From Flavobacterium luminosum (GTDB lineage: Bacteria > Bacteroidota > Bacteroidia > Flavobacteriales > Flavobacteriaceae): DNA of 64,000 bases. Shown one piece after another: positions 7,501 to 17,224 of the stretch. The notes beneath the pieces are model-generated. The model was not told where the DNA came from. It saw nothing but the letters and a program-made list of their open reading frames with translations, and did no database searches. A program made the position numbers and the translations under genes. Position 1 is the stretch's first letter. Every line of letters begins with the position of its first letter. The stretch covers positions 620,001 through 684,000 of the forward strand of contig NZ_JAMLJM010000001.1 of NCBI RefSeq assembly GCF_023635005.1, given 5' to 3'.

Positions 7501-7539
7501 TATATTCTTTTTTCTTTATTCTATTCTCTTAAAAGAAAA

Positions 7540-9090
7540 TTACAAATCAAACTTAATACCTTGTGCTAAAGGTAACGCTGTTCCGTAGTTGATAGTGTTC
7601 GTTTGTCTTCTCATGTAGGCTTTCCAAGCATCCGATCCTGACTCACGGCCACCACCGGTTTCTTTTTCACCACCAAAAGCACCACCAATTTCAGCACCAG
7701 AAGTTCCAATGTTTACGTTAGCAATACCACAATCAGAACCTGCAGCCGAGAGGAATAATTCCATTTCTCTCATACTATTGGTGAAGATCGAAGAAGATAA
7801 TCCTTGAGGAACTGCATTTTGCATTTCAATCGCTTCTTCAATTGTGCTGTATTTCATTACATATAAAACGGGAGCAAATGTTTCGTGTTGTACGATTTCG
7901 AACTCATTTTTCGCTTCGATAATACATGGTTTCACATAACAGCCGCTTTCGTATCCGTTTCCTTCTAAAACGCCACCTTCTACGATGATTCTTCCGCCTT
8001 CTGCTTTTGCTTTTTCGATAGCGTTTAAGTAATCTTGTACTGCACCTTTGTCGATAAGTGGACCTACGTGATTGTTAGCATCTAATGGATTTCCAATTTT
8101 TAACTGCGCATAAGCTTTAGCTAAAACGTCTAATGTTTTATCGTAAACACTTTCGTGAACAATTAATCTACGAGTTGACGTACAACGTTGCCCTGCTGTT
8201 CCTACCGCTCCAAAAACCGCTCCTACTAATACCATGGATAAATCGGCTTCTTTAGAAACGATAATCGCATTGTTTCCACCTAATTCTAAAATGGTTTTTC
8301 CGAAACGAGACGCTACTACTTGCGATACGTGACGACCAATTCTTGTAGAACCTGTAAACGATACCAATGGAATACGTTTGTCGTTATTGATTAAATCACC
8401 CGACTCGTTACCTACTACTAAACAGCTGATTCCTTCTGGTAAATTGTTTCTCTCTAATACCGTTTGAATAATGTTTTGACAAGCAACTGCACATAAAGGT
8501 GTTTTTGAACTTGGTTTCCAAATACAAACATCACCACAAACCCAAGCCAACATTGAGTTCCAAGACCAAACCGCTACTGGGAAGTTGAAAGCCGAAATGA
8601 TTCCTACTACTCCAAACGGATGCCATTGCTCATACATTCTGTGCATAGGACGCTCAGAGTGCATCGTTAAACCGTGTAATTGACGTGATAAACCTACTGC
8701 GAAATCACAGATATCTATCATTTCTTGCACTTCTCCAAGACCTTCTTGATAGGATTTACCCATTTCAAAAGACACTAATTTTCCTAATGCTTCTTTATGT
8801 TTACGCAATTCTTCTCCCATTTGACGTACGATTTCCCCTCTTTTTGGAGCTGGAACCAAACGCCAAGTTTTGAAAGCTTCTGTTGCTGATTGCATTGCTG
8901 TTTCGTAATCTTCTTTGGTAGAAGATTTTACTTTTGCAATTAACTCACCGGTTGCTGGTGAATACGATTCGATGATTTTTCCGTTAGAAAACCACTTAGA
9001 ACCTGTTGAAGTTCCTTCGTTGATTTCTTTAATGCCTAATTGTTGCAATGCTTCTTGCATACCAAATTGAATTGCTGCTTCAGATATCAT
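7540..9090 (-). CDS. ALDH7-type aldehyde dehydrogenase (alpha-aminoadipate semialdehyde dehydrogenase)
   Basis: A 516-residue NAD(P)-dependent aldehyde dehydrogenase with the general base E269 in LELGGNNAI and catalytic C303 in GTAGQRCTSTRR; SFTGST (244-249) belongs to the cofactor site. The ELGGNNA wording and N-terminal NPATGE-like segment (YSPATGELIAKV) fit the ALDH7/antiquitin group, which oxidises alpha-aminoadipate semialdehyde to aminoadipate in lysine breakdown. A saccharopine dehydrogenase-like gene at 35.5 kb could supply the substrate. The neighbour is a kynurenine-pathway dioxygenase, so a role as aminomuconate semialdehyde dehydrogenase was considered, but the signature favours ALDH7. 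Confidence 0.88.
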   Translation of the reverse strand: MISEAAIQFGMQEALQQLGIKEINEGTSTGSKWFSNGKIIESYSPATGELIAKVKSSTKEDYETAMQSATEAFKTWRLVPAPKRGEIVRQMGEELRKHKEALGKLVSFEMGKSYQEGLGEVQEMIDICDFAVGLSRQLHGLTMHSERPMHRMYEQWHPFGVVGIISAFNFPVAVWSWNSMLAWVCGDVCIWKPSSKTPLCAVACQNIIQTVLERNNLPEGISCLVVGNESGDLINNDKRIPLVSFTGSTRIGRHVSQVVASRFGKTILELGGNNAIIVSKEADLSMVLVGAVFGAVGTAGQRCTSTRRLIVHESVYDKTLDVLAKAYAQLKIGNPLDANNHVGPLIDKGAVQDYLNAIEKAKAEGGRIIVEGGVLEGNGYESGCYVKPCIIEAKNEFEIVQHETFAPVLYVMKYSTIEEAIEMQNAVPQGLSSSIFTNSMREMELFLSAAGSDCGIANVNIGTSGAEIGGAFGGEKETGGGRESGSDAWKAYMRRQTNTINYGTALPLAQGIKFDL

Positions 9091-9214
9091 TTTATAACTT
9101 TTTATTCAGATTTTGTTAGATTTATGCAAAGATAAAAATATATTTTTAACTATTGTATTTAAATACAGACCGCCGATTCGCCAATTTTTTTGCAAAAACT
9201 TTGGTGTTCTTACT

Positions 9215-9754
9215 TTACTTTGTTATGAACTTAGGATTGGTTTCCATCACCGTACTACATTTTTGACACGTTCTCTTCTCTTCTGAGGAATAATACTCCT
9301 GAAAATGAGGAAGAAAATCTTTTTCAATATCGTGTAATTCGAAATAGACTTCGTGTAATTTATGATTACAGTTATCGCAAAACCAAAGCAAGCCATCAGT
9401 AAAACCTTTTCCTGCTCGTTTTCTTTCCACTACCAAGCCAACAGAGCCTTCGGTTCTTGCGGGAGAATGCGGTACTTTTGCCGGATGCAAATACATATCG
9501 CCAGGACCCAATTTCATCGCCTTTTTCTGACCATCTTCTTGAATGTAAATGGTGATTTCCCCTTCCAATTGATAGAATAATTCTTCGGTTTCATTGTAAT
9601 GATAGTCTTTACGTGCGTTGGGTCCCCCCACAATCATCACAATATAATCTTCTGAAGTTTCATCATAAATGGTTTTGTTTCCAACGGGAGGCTTTAAGAA
9701 ATGACGATTTTCATTTATCCAAGTGGCAAGATTAAAAGGTTTCTTGATAGACAT
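9215..9754 (-). CDS. nbaC: 3-hydroxyanthranilate 3,4-dioxygenase
   Basis: A 179-residue cupin enzyme that opens the ring of 3-hydroxyanthranilate in tryptophan catabolism (kynurenine route), giving 2-amino-3-carboxymuconate semialdehyde. The non-haem iron ligands are visible as H52 and E58 in YHYNETEELFYQ and H96 in KVPHSPAR. The C-terminal tail carries two Cys pairs (C126-x-x-C129 and C163-x-x-C166), the rubredoxin-like second metal site of bacterial enzymes. Length is typical. It lies 124 nt upstream of the ALDH gene on the same strand. No other kynurenine genes are in the window. Confidence 0.93.
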   Translation of the reverse strand: MSIKKPFNLATWINENRHFLKPPVGNKTIYDETSEDYIVMIVGGPNARKDYHYNETEELFYQLEGEITIYIQEDGQKKAMKLGPGDMYLHPAKVPHSPARTEGSVGLVVERKRAGKGFTDGLLWFCDNCNHKLHEVYFELHDIEKDFLPHFQEYYSSEEKRTCQKCSTVMETNPKFITK

Positions 9755-9777
9755 GATTTATTTATTTTGGCTATAAA

Positions 9778-9811
9778 AATAAAAAATCCCGACGAATCGA
9801 GATTTTTTATT
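9778..9811 (-). terminator. Terminator after the exported EEP-family enzyme
   Basis: AAAAAATCCCGACG and the complementary CGAGATTTTTT (one mismatch) make a hairpin with flanking A/T tracts, just past the stop of the minus-strand gene at 9815. Confidence 0.6.
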
Positions 9812-9814
9812 TTA

Positions 9815-10912
9815 CTATTTAAATTTGATAATGTAAACGTAAGAAGGGAAGTGATCCGAGAAACCAGGGCCTGCTGAAGTATTTCGCAATGCGTATCCTT
9901 TGTACTGACCCGTTTGCTGAATCATAAACGGTTTGTTGTATACTCCCGCTTTCCAATATTTGAATGTTTGGTAATCGTCTTTTCCTTTAGGCAACAACGG
10001 TTCGGTGAAAATAATTTGATCAAAGAAATCCCAAGCATCACGATGCGCTAAAGTTCCGATTCCTTTTTTAAGCATTTTTTCAGCCGGGTTGTATAATCCT
10101 AGCGGTTTTACATCTTTTTCATCACCTTTGGCACCTAAAATCTCTTTAACACTTTTATTGTAAGGACCGTCGTTTAAATCCCCCATGGTAAAGATTTTAG
10201 CATTAGGATTGATTTTTTGTAAAGAATCAATGATTTTTCTATTTAATGCCGCCGCCGCTTGACGAAGTGGACTTGTTTTTGCTTCCCCTCCACTACGAGA
10301 TGGCCAGTGATTTACGATAAAACTCATTTCTTCACCATCTAATGTTCCTGTCATTAAGATCTGATCACGAGTGTAAATTCTTTTGGTAGCTGCATCCACA
10401 ACATTAGCATCGGTATCTTCTACTTTTTCTTTGTCTTTATCTTTCGCCTTTTTATCGCTCAAATCGTCAGAAATAATCAAAGGATAATTTTGATAACTAC
10501 TAGGCTTGAAATATTTTTTCTGATATAAGAAACCACAATCAATACCTCTTCGGTCAGGAGAATCGAAATGAACAATTCCATAACCTAAATTAACTAATAA
10601 TGGGTGTTTGATCAAGTCTTCTAGTACTGTTCTGTTTTCAATTTCCGAAACTCCTAAAATGATAGGCGCGTTTTTTTGCACTTCGCTCGTTCCTAATCCG
10701 GAGATTACTCGAGCCAAATTATCAATCTTTTTAGCATAATTTTCTGGGGTATAAATAAAATCCTCATCGTTTATTTTAGGATCATTCACTGTATCGAAAA
10801 AATTTTCGAGATTATAAAATGCTATAGTATGCACAGCATATTGCTTCCCTTGAGCATTCGCCAAAGAAGCGATTAGAATCATGAATAGTAAAGAGAAATT
10901 TTTAATTTTCAT
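9815..10912 (-). CDS. Exported endonuclease/exonuclease/phosphatase-family protein
   Basis: A 365-residue protein with a signal peptide ending ANAQ (about residue 21). The EEP (DNase I-like) fold motifs are in order: FYNLENFFD (Asn), GVSEIENR (metal Glu), NHWPSRSGGE (catalytic His), MGDLNDGP (Asp-Asn) and SDHFPSYV (final Asp-His). The family cuts phosphodiester bonds of nucleic acids, lipids or inositol phosphates; exported members in flavobacteria are usually annotated as nucleases. It is divergent from a TonB receptor/lipoprotein operon, with a shared 137-nt control region, which suggests a joint role in scavenging phosphate or nucleotides. Substrate is not determined by sequence. Confidence 0.85.
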   Translation of the reverse strand: MKIKNFSLLFMILIASLANAQGKQYAVHTIAFYNLENFFDTVNDPKINDEDFIYTPENYAKKIDNLARVISGLGTSEVQKNAPIILGVSEIENRTVLEDLIKHPLLVNLGYGIVHFDSPDRRGIDCGFLYQKKYFKPSSYQNYPLIISDDLSDKKAKDKDKEKVEDTDANVVDAATKRIYTRDQILMTGTLDGEEMSFIVNHWPSRSGGEAKTSPLRQAAAALNRKIIDSLQKINPNAKIFTMGDLNDGPYNKSVKEILGAKGDEKDVKPLGLYNPAEKMLKKGIGTLAHRDAWDFFDQIIFTEPLLPKGKDDYQTFKYWKAGVYNKPFMIQQTGQYKGYALRNTSAGPGFSDHFPSYVYIIKFK

Positions 10913-10985
10913 ATAAGTAATGTAAAGTTTTCGTCAAATGTATTACAAAAATTATGTCAAAAGTAAATAATGTTATTAAAAAATG

Positions 10986-10993
10986 TACATTTG
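10986..10993 (+). promoter_or_regulatory. Putative -7 promoter element of TonB receptor operon
   Basis: TACATTTG, a perfect TAnnTTTG match, lies 56 nt before the ATG at 11050. No strong TTG was found at the expected distance. The length of the leader leaves room for regulation. Confidence 0.45.
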
Positions 10994-11049
10994 TTGCCCT
11001 GCTTTTTGAAAACACGCAGAGAACCTTAAATTAATTTTTAATTTTATTT

Positions 11050-13824
11050 ATGAAAAAACTTGTTATTAGTACATTATTTGTATTACATGCATTTTTGGTT
11101 TTTGCTCAGCAACCTACGGGTGTTACTGGAACTGTGCTTGACGCTAAAACTCAAAATCCTTTACAAAATGTAGTGACATCTATTGTGAACACGAACTTAA
11201 CTCAGGTAACGGGTCAAGACGGTAAATTTACAATCCACCATGTCGCTGTAGGTAACCAAATTCTTCAGATAAAGAGTAATGGTTACAAAGATCAGATACT
11301 AGCTGTTGAAATTACAGCTGGAAAGGTTTTAGACTTAGGTGTAATTGCTTTAGAAGAGGACATTACTTCAGAACAGCAACTAAGTTTGGTAACTATTACT
11401 GAAAATGATTTAGGAGACGACAATAGCGGTTCCGAAAGTACTTCAGGTTTATTGCAAGCTTCAAGAGATACGTATCAGCAAGCTGCTGCATTTAATTGGG
11501 GACAAGCGCGTTTTAGAATCAGAGGTTTGGATAACGAATACGGTACCACAATGATTAATGGTATCGTTATGAATAAATTATATGATGGTAGACCACAATG
11601 GGGTAACTGGGGTGGTTTGAATGATGCAACTCGTAACCAAGAATTTACTATGGGTTCTGCTCCATCGGATTACAATTTTGGTAGTGCTTTAGGAACACAA
11701 AACATCAGTACTAGAGCTTCTTCTTACAGACCTGGTTCAAGAATATCAATGTCGGGTACCAACACCAATTATAGCTGGAGAGTTATGGGTACTCATGCTT
11801 CTGGTTTAGATAAAGACGGATGGGCCTTTGCTGTTTCGGCTTCAAGAAGATGGGCTAAAGAAGGTTACTTTGAAGGTACTGACTACGGTGCAAATTCACT
11901 ATTTGCTGCTGTTGAAAAGAAATTTAACGATAAACACAGTTTAAATTTAACTGCGATCTACGCACAAAACAGTAGAGGTAAAAATTCACCAAACACACAA
12001 GAAGTTAGCGACTTAATGGGTGTTAAATACAACTCTTATTGGGGATGGCAAAACGGTAAAAAAAGAAATTCTAGAGATAAAGACTTAGAAGAGCCCATTG
12101 TAATGTTATCTCATTACTGGAAAATTTCTGAAAGAACTAACCTAAACACCAATGTTGCCTTCCAAACGGGAACTATTGGAAACTCTAGATTAGACTACCA
12201 ATTAGGAAACAACCCAGATCCTACTTATTACAAAAATTTACCAAGTTATTTCAATAACTTAGGAGGATATACTAATGATGATTTAACCAATGTAGCGAAC
12301 ACTTTTAGAGCGAACTCACAAATAGATTGGAACGCTATGTACATTGCTAATCAAAACAGTGCTTTCCCTGGAAGAAGTGTTTATGTATTGTATGAAGACA
12401 GAACCGATGATAACTTATTAAATGCAAATACCATCATCAATTCGAATCTTTCTGATAACATCAGTTTAAACGCTGGAGTTAATGTTAGAAAATTACGTTC
12501 TCACAATCACCAGAATTTATTAGACTTAATGGGAGGAGATTATTTCCTTGATATTGATCCTTTCTACTCTGGAGATGCTTCACAATCAAATTTAAACAAT
12601 CCGGATAGAAAAGTTTTAGAAGGAGAGTCTTACGGATACAACTACTTGTTACGTGCTTTAACATTTGATGGATTTACACAATTCAAATTCACTTACGATA
12701 AAGCGAACTTCTACTTAGCACAATCTTTCTCTCGTACAGAATACCAAAGAGAAGGTTTATACCAAAACGGTATTTATGCTAATAACTCCTTCGGAAAAAG
12801 CAAAACGCTTAATTTTGAAAACTTCGGATTCAAAGGAGGTTTAACCTATAAATTATCAGGTCAACATTTCTTTGACTTTAACGGATTATACCAAACTAAA
12901 GCGCCAAGCTTGAGAAATTCATTCTCTAACGCTCGTTTGAATAACACAATCACACCGGATTTAAAAAGTGAAAATATCGTAAGTACTGATGCAAGTTACA
13001 TCGTAAGAACACCTAAATTCAAAGGTCGTATTACTGGATTCTATTCTAAAATCACTGACGCTACAGAAATCTCTTTCTTCTACGGAGAAGGTATTGGTAG
13101 CGATGATGGAGGAGATGAGGATACCTTTGTAAGCGAAATCGTAACAGGAATCGAAAAACAAAACATGGGTGCAGAATTAGGTTTAGAATACCAAATTACA
13201 CCAACTATCAAAGCTACTGCAGCGGCTTCTTATGGTCAGTACATTTTCTCTGACAATGCAAAGCTGAAAACTAATGACGATGCTTTGGCAGCTGCCGGAA
13301 ACAATCCTTTAACAGATTTCGGAAAAGTATATATCAAAAACTATCACCAAGCTGGAATGCCACAAACTGCTGCCTCGTTTGGTTTAGAATATAGAGACCC
13401 TAATTTCTGGTGGATTGGTGCTAATGTTAATTACTTAGCTAATACTTATTTAGATGTAGCTAACATCTTAAGAACAGACAATTTCAGTATCGATGGAGCA
13501 ACAGGAGACAACTACACTGGAGCTACCAAAGAAACAGTAAGAGATATTTTAAAACAAGAGAAATTTGACAACTTTACTTTAGTAAACTTGACAGGTGGTA
13601 AATCTTGGAGAATCAGCAAAGCAAACCGTAATACCTTAGGTTTCTTTGCCTCAGTAAATAACGTATTTGATATTGAATACAAAACAGGAGGTTTCGAACA
13701 ATCTAGAAAAGCAACTTTCCCTGATTTACAAGCAGATTTAGCAAAAGGTACTCCTTCTTTCGGTCCGAAATATTTTTACGGATATGGCAGAACTTATTTT
13801 GTTAACTTCTATCTAAATTTCTAA
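11050..13824 (+). CDS. TonB-dependent outer-membrane receptor with CarboxypepD_reg domain
   Basis: A 924-residue outer-membrane transporter. Order: signal peptide to about residue 19 (VFAQ), a carboxypeptidase-regulatory-like beta domain (about 22-105: GVTGTVLDAKTQNPLQNVVT), plug domain (about 120-225, with FRIRGLDNEYGTTMINGI), then a long beta-barrel rich in aromatic strands ending in YFVNFYLNF with a terminal Phe. It heads an operon with two lipoproteins, and there is no SusD partner, so it is not a classical SusCD sugar system. The substrate cannot be read from sequence; the divergent EEP enzyme hints at a phosphate-containing product. Confidence 0.92.
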   Translation: MKKLVISTLFVLHAFLVFAQQPTGVTGTVLDAKTQNPLQNVVTSIVNTNLTQVTGQDGKFTIHHVAVGNQILQIKSNGYKDQILAVEITAGKVLDLGVIALEEDITSEQQLSLVTITENDLGDDNSGSESTSGLLQASRDTYQQAAAFNWGQARFRIRGLDNEYGTTMINGIVMNKLYDGRPQWGNWGGLNDATRNQEFTMGSAPSDYNFGSALGTQNISTRASSYRPGSRISMSGTNTNYSWRVMGTHASGLDKDGWAFAVSASRRWAKEGYFEGTDYGANSLFAAVEKKFNDKHSLNLTAIYAQNSRGKNSPNTQEVSDLMGVKYNSYWGWQNGKKRNSRDKDLEEPIVMLSHYWKISERTNLNTNVAFQTGTIGNSRLDYQLGNNPDPTYYKNLPSYFNNLGGYTNDDLTNVANTFRANSQIDWNAMYIANQNSAFPGRSVYVLYEDRTDDNLLNANTIINSNLSDNISLNAGVNVRKLRSHNHQNLLDLMGGDYFLDIDPFYSGDASQSNLNNPDRKVLEGESYGYNYLLRALTFDGFTQFKFTYDKANFYLAQSFSRTEYQREGLYQNGIYANNSFGKSKTLNFENFGFKGGLTYKLSGQHFFDFNGLYQTKAPSLRNSFSNARLNNTITPDLKSENIVSTDASYIVRTPKFKGRITGFYSKITDATEISFFYGEGIGSDDGGDEDTFVSEIVTGIEKQNMGAELGLEYQITPTIKATAAASYGQYIFSDNAKLKTNDDALAAAGNNPLTDFGKVYIKNYHQAGMPQTAASFGLEYRDPNFWWIGANVNYLANTYLDVANILRTDNFSIDGATGDNYTGATKETVRDILKQEKFDNFTLVNLTGGKSWRISKANRNTLGFFASVNNVFDIEYKTGGFEQSRKATFPDLQADLAKGTPSFGPKYFYGYGRTYFVNFYLNF

Positions 13825-13834
13825 AAAAGACACT

Positions 13835-14455
13835 ATGAAAATGAAATTTTTAAAAACGATATTCTTGTTAACCCTTAGTTCAAGCGTTCTAACAAGTTGT
13901 GTGGGAGATGATGATTATGTGATCCCTACGGTTTTTGAGTATGCTTTCAATGAAGGCTTTGAGACTAGTCCTACAGGAAGTGGTTCTGTTGAAGTACCCA
14001 TTACTTTAGATGGATGGGTTAATTATAATGCTACTTCAACACGTTTGTGGCATGCAAGAACATATAGCAATAATATTTATGCTGAATTCTCATCTAATTT
14101 CTCAGCTACGGGTAGTAATGATGAAGCTTGGTTAATAACCCCTGCTATTGATTTAACAAAATCTACTGGAGAGGCATTATCATTCGTAACAAAAACTAGA
14201 TATAGTAACGGATACCCATTAACTGTTTTGGTATCTACTAATTACGATGGTACGACAGCCGGTATAGGAACTGCGACTTGGACTCCTATAACATTTACAG
14301 CTCCTACTACCAATGATGTTTTTGTTAGTAGTGGTCAAATTGATATCAGTGCGATTGAGAGCAATAATGTAAGAATTGCTTTTAAATACAAAGGAAGCAA
14401 AGCAGGTATTACAACCACTTTACAGTTAGACAACGTTAAGATTACCAAAAACTAA
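13835..14455 (+). CDS. Lipoprotein, choice-of-anchor J-like domain
   Basis: A 206-residue lipoprotein (signal with lipobox SVLTSC, then Gly-Asp-Asp-Asp). The mature part has the look of a choice-of-anchor J / cleaved-adhesin jelly-roll: NEGFETSP near the start, GWVNYN, EAWLITPAIDLT, and a terminal LQLDNVKIT. These domains are found on surface-exposed and secreted Bacteroidota proteins. It begins 10 nt after the TonB receptor and 5 nt before a DUF5689 lipoprotein, so all three are one transcript. Ligand unknown. Confidence 0.75.
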   Translation: MKMKFLKTIFLLTLSSSVLTSCVGDDDYVIPTVFEYAFNEGFETSPTGSGSVEVPITLDGWVNYNATSTRLWHARTYSNNIYAEFSSNFSATGSNDEAWLITPAIDLTKSTGEALSFVTKTRYSNGYPLTVLVSTNYDGTTAGIGTATWTPITFTAPTTNDVFVSSGQIDISAIESNNVRIAFKYKGSKAGITTTLQLDNVKITKN

Positions 14456-14460
14456 TAGCT

Positions 14461-15855
14461 ATGAAAAAATTAAAATTCATATTAACAACAGCCGTTATAG
14501 CTTCTTTAGTAAGTTGCGTTACAGGTGACGATTATGGTACACCAAATTTATCGAAAGAGTGTGTTAGCATAACAAAAACAAAAGAAGTTTCAGACATTAC
14601 AAGTATAGCTACTGCAACTGCTACTCAATATACAACGGGTGATAACGTTGATTACATTGAGGCTTATGTAACGTCAAGCGACGAAGGTGGAAACTTTTAC
14701 AAATCGATCTCAATGATTTCTACAGATGGATTGACAGGTTTCAGCATGCCGGTTGACAATTACAATTTATACACTGAGTTTGAACCGGGTAGAAAAGTAA
14801 CTATCAAACTAGATAAGAATAGATATTTTAACAAACAAAACGGTTCTACTGTTATCGGATCTTCATACAACAATGGGGTAGGCAGAATTTCAGGAATAGA
14901 GTATAAAAATGTAATCTTACGCTCATGTCAAAAAGTAAATGAAAACGATATCATTAAGAACTTAACTATTGCAGATGCTAAAAACGATAAGTACATAAAT
15001 TCTCTTGTCGAATTTGATGCAGTTCAGTTTTCTAATACTTCTGTTGGAAAAAAATACTATGACCCTAGTCTAAACAGCATTGGAGGAGCAACAAATCATA
15101 CCATTACAGATGCAGATGGAAATACTATAATTGTAAGAGTTAGTGAATTTGCAACTTTCGCTGCAAAATCTGTACCTTCTTTAAATGGAAAAATCAGAGG
15201 AGTATTAACAAAATTCGGCAGTACTTATCAATTTATGATTAGAACCGAACTAGATGTTCAGTTAACCGGTGATAGATTTGACCCAACTGCTCCAATAGCC
15301 CCAACTGCTCCTACTAATTTATTGTTCTTAGGTGCTGATTTTGAAAACTGGGCAACATTTAATTCTTCAATAAACAGTTTCGGACTTAAACCTTATGCTG
15401 TTCAAGGTGCTGGTGCTGGTGCTGTAACTGGAAATTCTCTTCATTTGAATGGAACTCCAACAGCTAATGATTATGTGTTTACTATTTCAGCTTCTGCTCA
15501 TGGAACCATTCCTGCCAACCCAAAAAAAATTACTTTTTGGATAAAAGGAACTTCTGCAAAATCGTTATCTATAAATGTATATAGATCAACTACTGGTTAT
15601 GATGTATTCAATTTAGGAAGCATTAGTTCTGCAGCACCTGTTTCTTTAAGCAAAGCCGCTCTTCAAACAGGTAGTCCTTATAATGGAACAAATGCTTACA
15701 CTGGTACTATTGATACCGGAGGACAATGGGCAAAAATAACTCTGAATATTTCAGATGTACAAATAAACACATCAACTACAGGCGATTTATTTGCACTAAA
15801 AGTAGGAAGTAATTCTCTTTACAATTTACACATTGACAATATAGAAATTCAATAA
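14461..15855 (+). CDS. DUF5689 lipoprotein
   Basis: A 464-residue lipoprotein (lipobox LVSC, Cys19). Residues about 45-265 match the DUF5689 pattern: VDYIEAYVTSSDEGGNFYKSI, EFEPGRKVTIKL, and KFGSTYQFMIRTELDVQL. A Pro/Thr/Ala linker near 275-285 leads to a C-terminal galactose-binding-like jelly-roll (FLGADFENW ... LHIDNIEIQ). Last gene of the receptor operon. DUF5689 proteins typically accompany TonB receptors and secreted nucleases or phosphatases as I recall; function here is inferred from that context only. Confidence 0.8.
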   Translation: MKKLKFILTTAVIASLVSCVTGDDYGTPNLSKECVSITKTKEVSDITSIATATATQYTTGDNVDYIEAYVTSSDEGGNFYKSISMISTDGLTGFSMPVDNYNLYTEFEPGRKVTIKLDKNRYFNKQNGSTVIGSSYNNGVGRISGIEYKNVILRSCQKVNENDIIKNLTIADAKNDKYINSLVEFDAVQFSNTSVGKKYYDPSLNSIGGATNHTITDADGNTIIVRVSEFATFAAKSVPSLNGKIRGVLTKFGSTYQFMIRTELDVQLTGDRFDPTAPIAPTAPTNLLFLGADFENWATFNSSINSFGLKPYAVQGAGAGAVTGNSLHLNGTPTANDYVFTISASAHGTIPANPKKITFWIKGTSAKSLSINVYRSTTGYDVFNLGSISSAAPVSLSKAALQTGSPYNGTNAYTGTIDTGGQWAKITLNISDVQINTSTTGDLFALKVGSNSLYNLHIDNIEIQ

Positions 15856-15873
15856 TCTTATATTTCTCAATCT

Positions 15874-15908
15874 TAAAGGCTGTTCTTAAATGAATGGCCT
15901 TTTTTATT
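15874..15908 (+). terminator. Terminator of TonB receptor operon
   Basis: AAAGGC (15875-15880) pairs with GCCTTT ending a T tract at 15897-15907. Short stem with long loop, but correctly placed 20 nt after the DUF5689 stop. Confidence 0.5.
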
Positions 15909-15948
15909 TATTACAATATGTAGCTTTAAAAGTGTTTGTAAATCACAC

Positions 15949-15981
15949 TTGCTTTTTTACACTCGAATTTACATACCTTTG
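15949..15981 (+). promoter_or_regulatory. Putative hflX promoter (TTG - TACCTTTG)
   Basis: TTG at 15949-15951 and TACCTTTG at 15974-15981, 22 nt apart, fit the Bacteroidota sigma-A consensus. The start codon follows 19 nt further on. Confidence 0.55.
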
Positions 15982-16000
15982 CACTCTATAAAGAAAGAAT

Positions 16001-17224
16001 ATGTTAGAAAAAGAAGTTTTTGACTTTGAAAAATCAATTATTGTTGGGATAGTAACACAAAACCAAAGTGAAGATAAACTAAACGAATATCTTGACGAAT
16101 TGGAGTTTTTAACCTATACTGCTGGTGGAACCGTTATCAAACGTTTTTCACAAAAAATGGATAAACCCAATCCAAAAACGTTTGTTGGTAGTGGTAAATT
16201 GGAAGACATTAAACTTTATATTAAGGAAAACGAAATCAAAACGGTCATTTTTGATGATGAACTTACTCCTGCACAACAAAAAAACATCACCCGTGAATTA
16301 GATTGTAAAGTACTAGACCGAACCAATCTTATTCTTGATATTTTTGCGCAACGTGCCGAAACTTCTTATGCTAGAACACAAGTGGAATTAGCGCAATGCC
16401 AATATCTACTTCCTCGTTTAACAGGTATGTGGACTCACTTAGAGCGTCAACGAGGTGGAATTGGTATGCGTGGACCGGGGGAAACTGAAATTGAAACCGA
16501 CCGTCGTATTGTTCGTGATAGAATCGCCTTATTGAAGGAGAAAATTAAGACCATAGACAAACAAATGGCGGTACAACGCAGTAATCGTGGCGCTATGGTT
16601 CGAGTGGCCCTTGTGGGCTATACTAACGTAGGAAAATCAACATTGATGAATGCGATAGGAAAAAGTGATGTTTTCGTAGAAAACAAATTGTTCGCCACTT
16701 TAGACACTACGGTTCGAAAAGTGGTGATCAAAAACCTTCCGTTCTTATTATCAGACACCGTTGGTTTTATCCGTAAACTACCTACTCAATTGATCGAATC
16801 TTTCAAAAGTACACTGGATGAAGTGCGTGAAGCCGATTTATTGCTGCATGTGGTTGACATTTCACACCCTGAATTTGAAGACCATATTGAATCAGTAAAC
16901 CAAATTTTACAGGATATCAAAAGTGCCGATAAACCTACTATCATGGTTTTTAATAAAATTGATGCCTACAAGCACCTAACCATCGAAGCGGATGACTTAA
17001 TGACGGAGAAAACGACCAAACATTACACGCTCGAGGAATGGAAACAAACTTGGATGAGTAAATTAGGTGAAAACAATACCCTATTTGTTTCAGCAACCGA
17101 AAAAGAAAACTTTGAAGAGTTCAGGGAAAAGGTTTACGAAGCGGTTCGACAAATTCATATCACCCGCTTTCCGTATAACAAATTCTTGTATCCGGATTAT
17201 AAAGATGCTATTGAAAAAGAATGA
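16001..17224 (+). CDS. hflX: GTPase HflX
   Basis: A 407-residue ribosome-associated GTPase that splits stalled or idle ribosomes under stress. N-terminal HflX domain with the conserved FVGSGKLEDI (61-70) and the DRTNLILDIFAQRA block, the glycine-rich GGIGMRGPGETEIETDRR (152-169), a coiled linker, and a G domain with P-loop GYTNVGKST (206-214), switch region DTVGFIRKLP and NKID. Length and order are standard. Single-gene unit with its own promoter and terminator. Confidence 0.96.
   Translation: MLEKEVFDFEKSIIVGIVTQNQSEDKLNEYLDELEFLTYTAGGTVIKRFSQKMDKPNPKTFVGSGKLEDIKLYIKENEIKTVIFDDELTPAQQKNITRELDCKVLDRTNLILDIFAQRAETSYARTQVELAQCQYLLPRLTGMWTHLERQRGGIGMRGPGETEIETDRRIVRDRIALLKEKIKTIDKQMAVQRSNRGAMVRVALVGYTNVGKSTLMNAIGKSDVFVENKLFATLDTTVRKVVIKNLPFLLSDTVGFIRKLPTQLIESFKSTLDEVREADLLLHVVDISHPEFEDHIESVNQILQDIKSADKPTIMVFNKIDAYKHLTIEADDLMTEKTTKHYTLEEWKQTWMSKLGENNTLFVSATEKENFEEFREKVYEAVRQIHITRFPYNKFLYPDYKDAIEKE

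Noticed and set aside
9215..9754. Full kynurenine catabolic operon
   Set aside because: Only the dioxygenase is present; the adjacent dehydrogenase carries the ALDH7 signature and not that of aminomuconate semialdehyde dehydrogenase.
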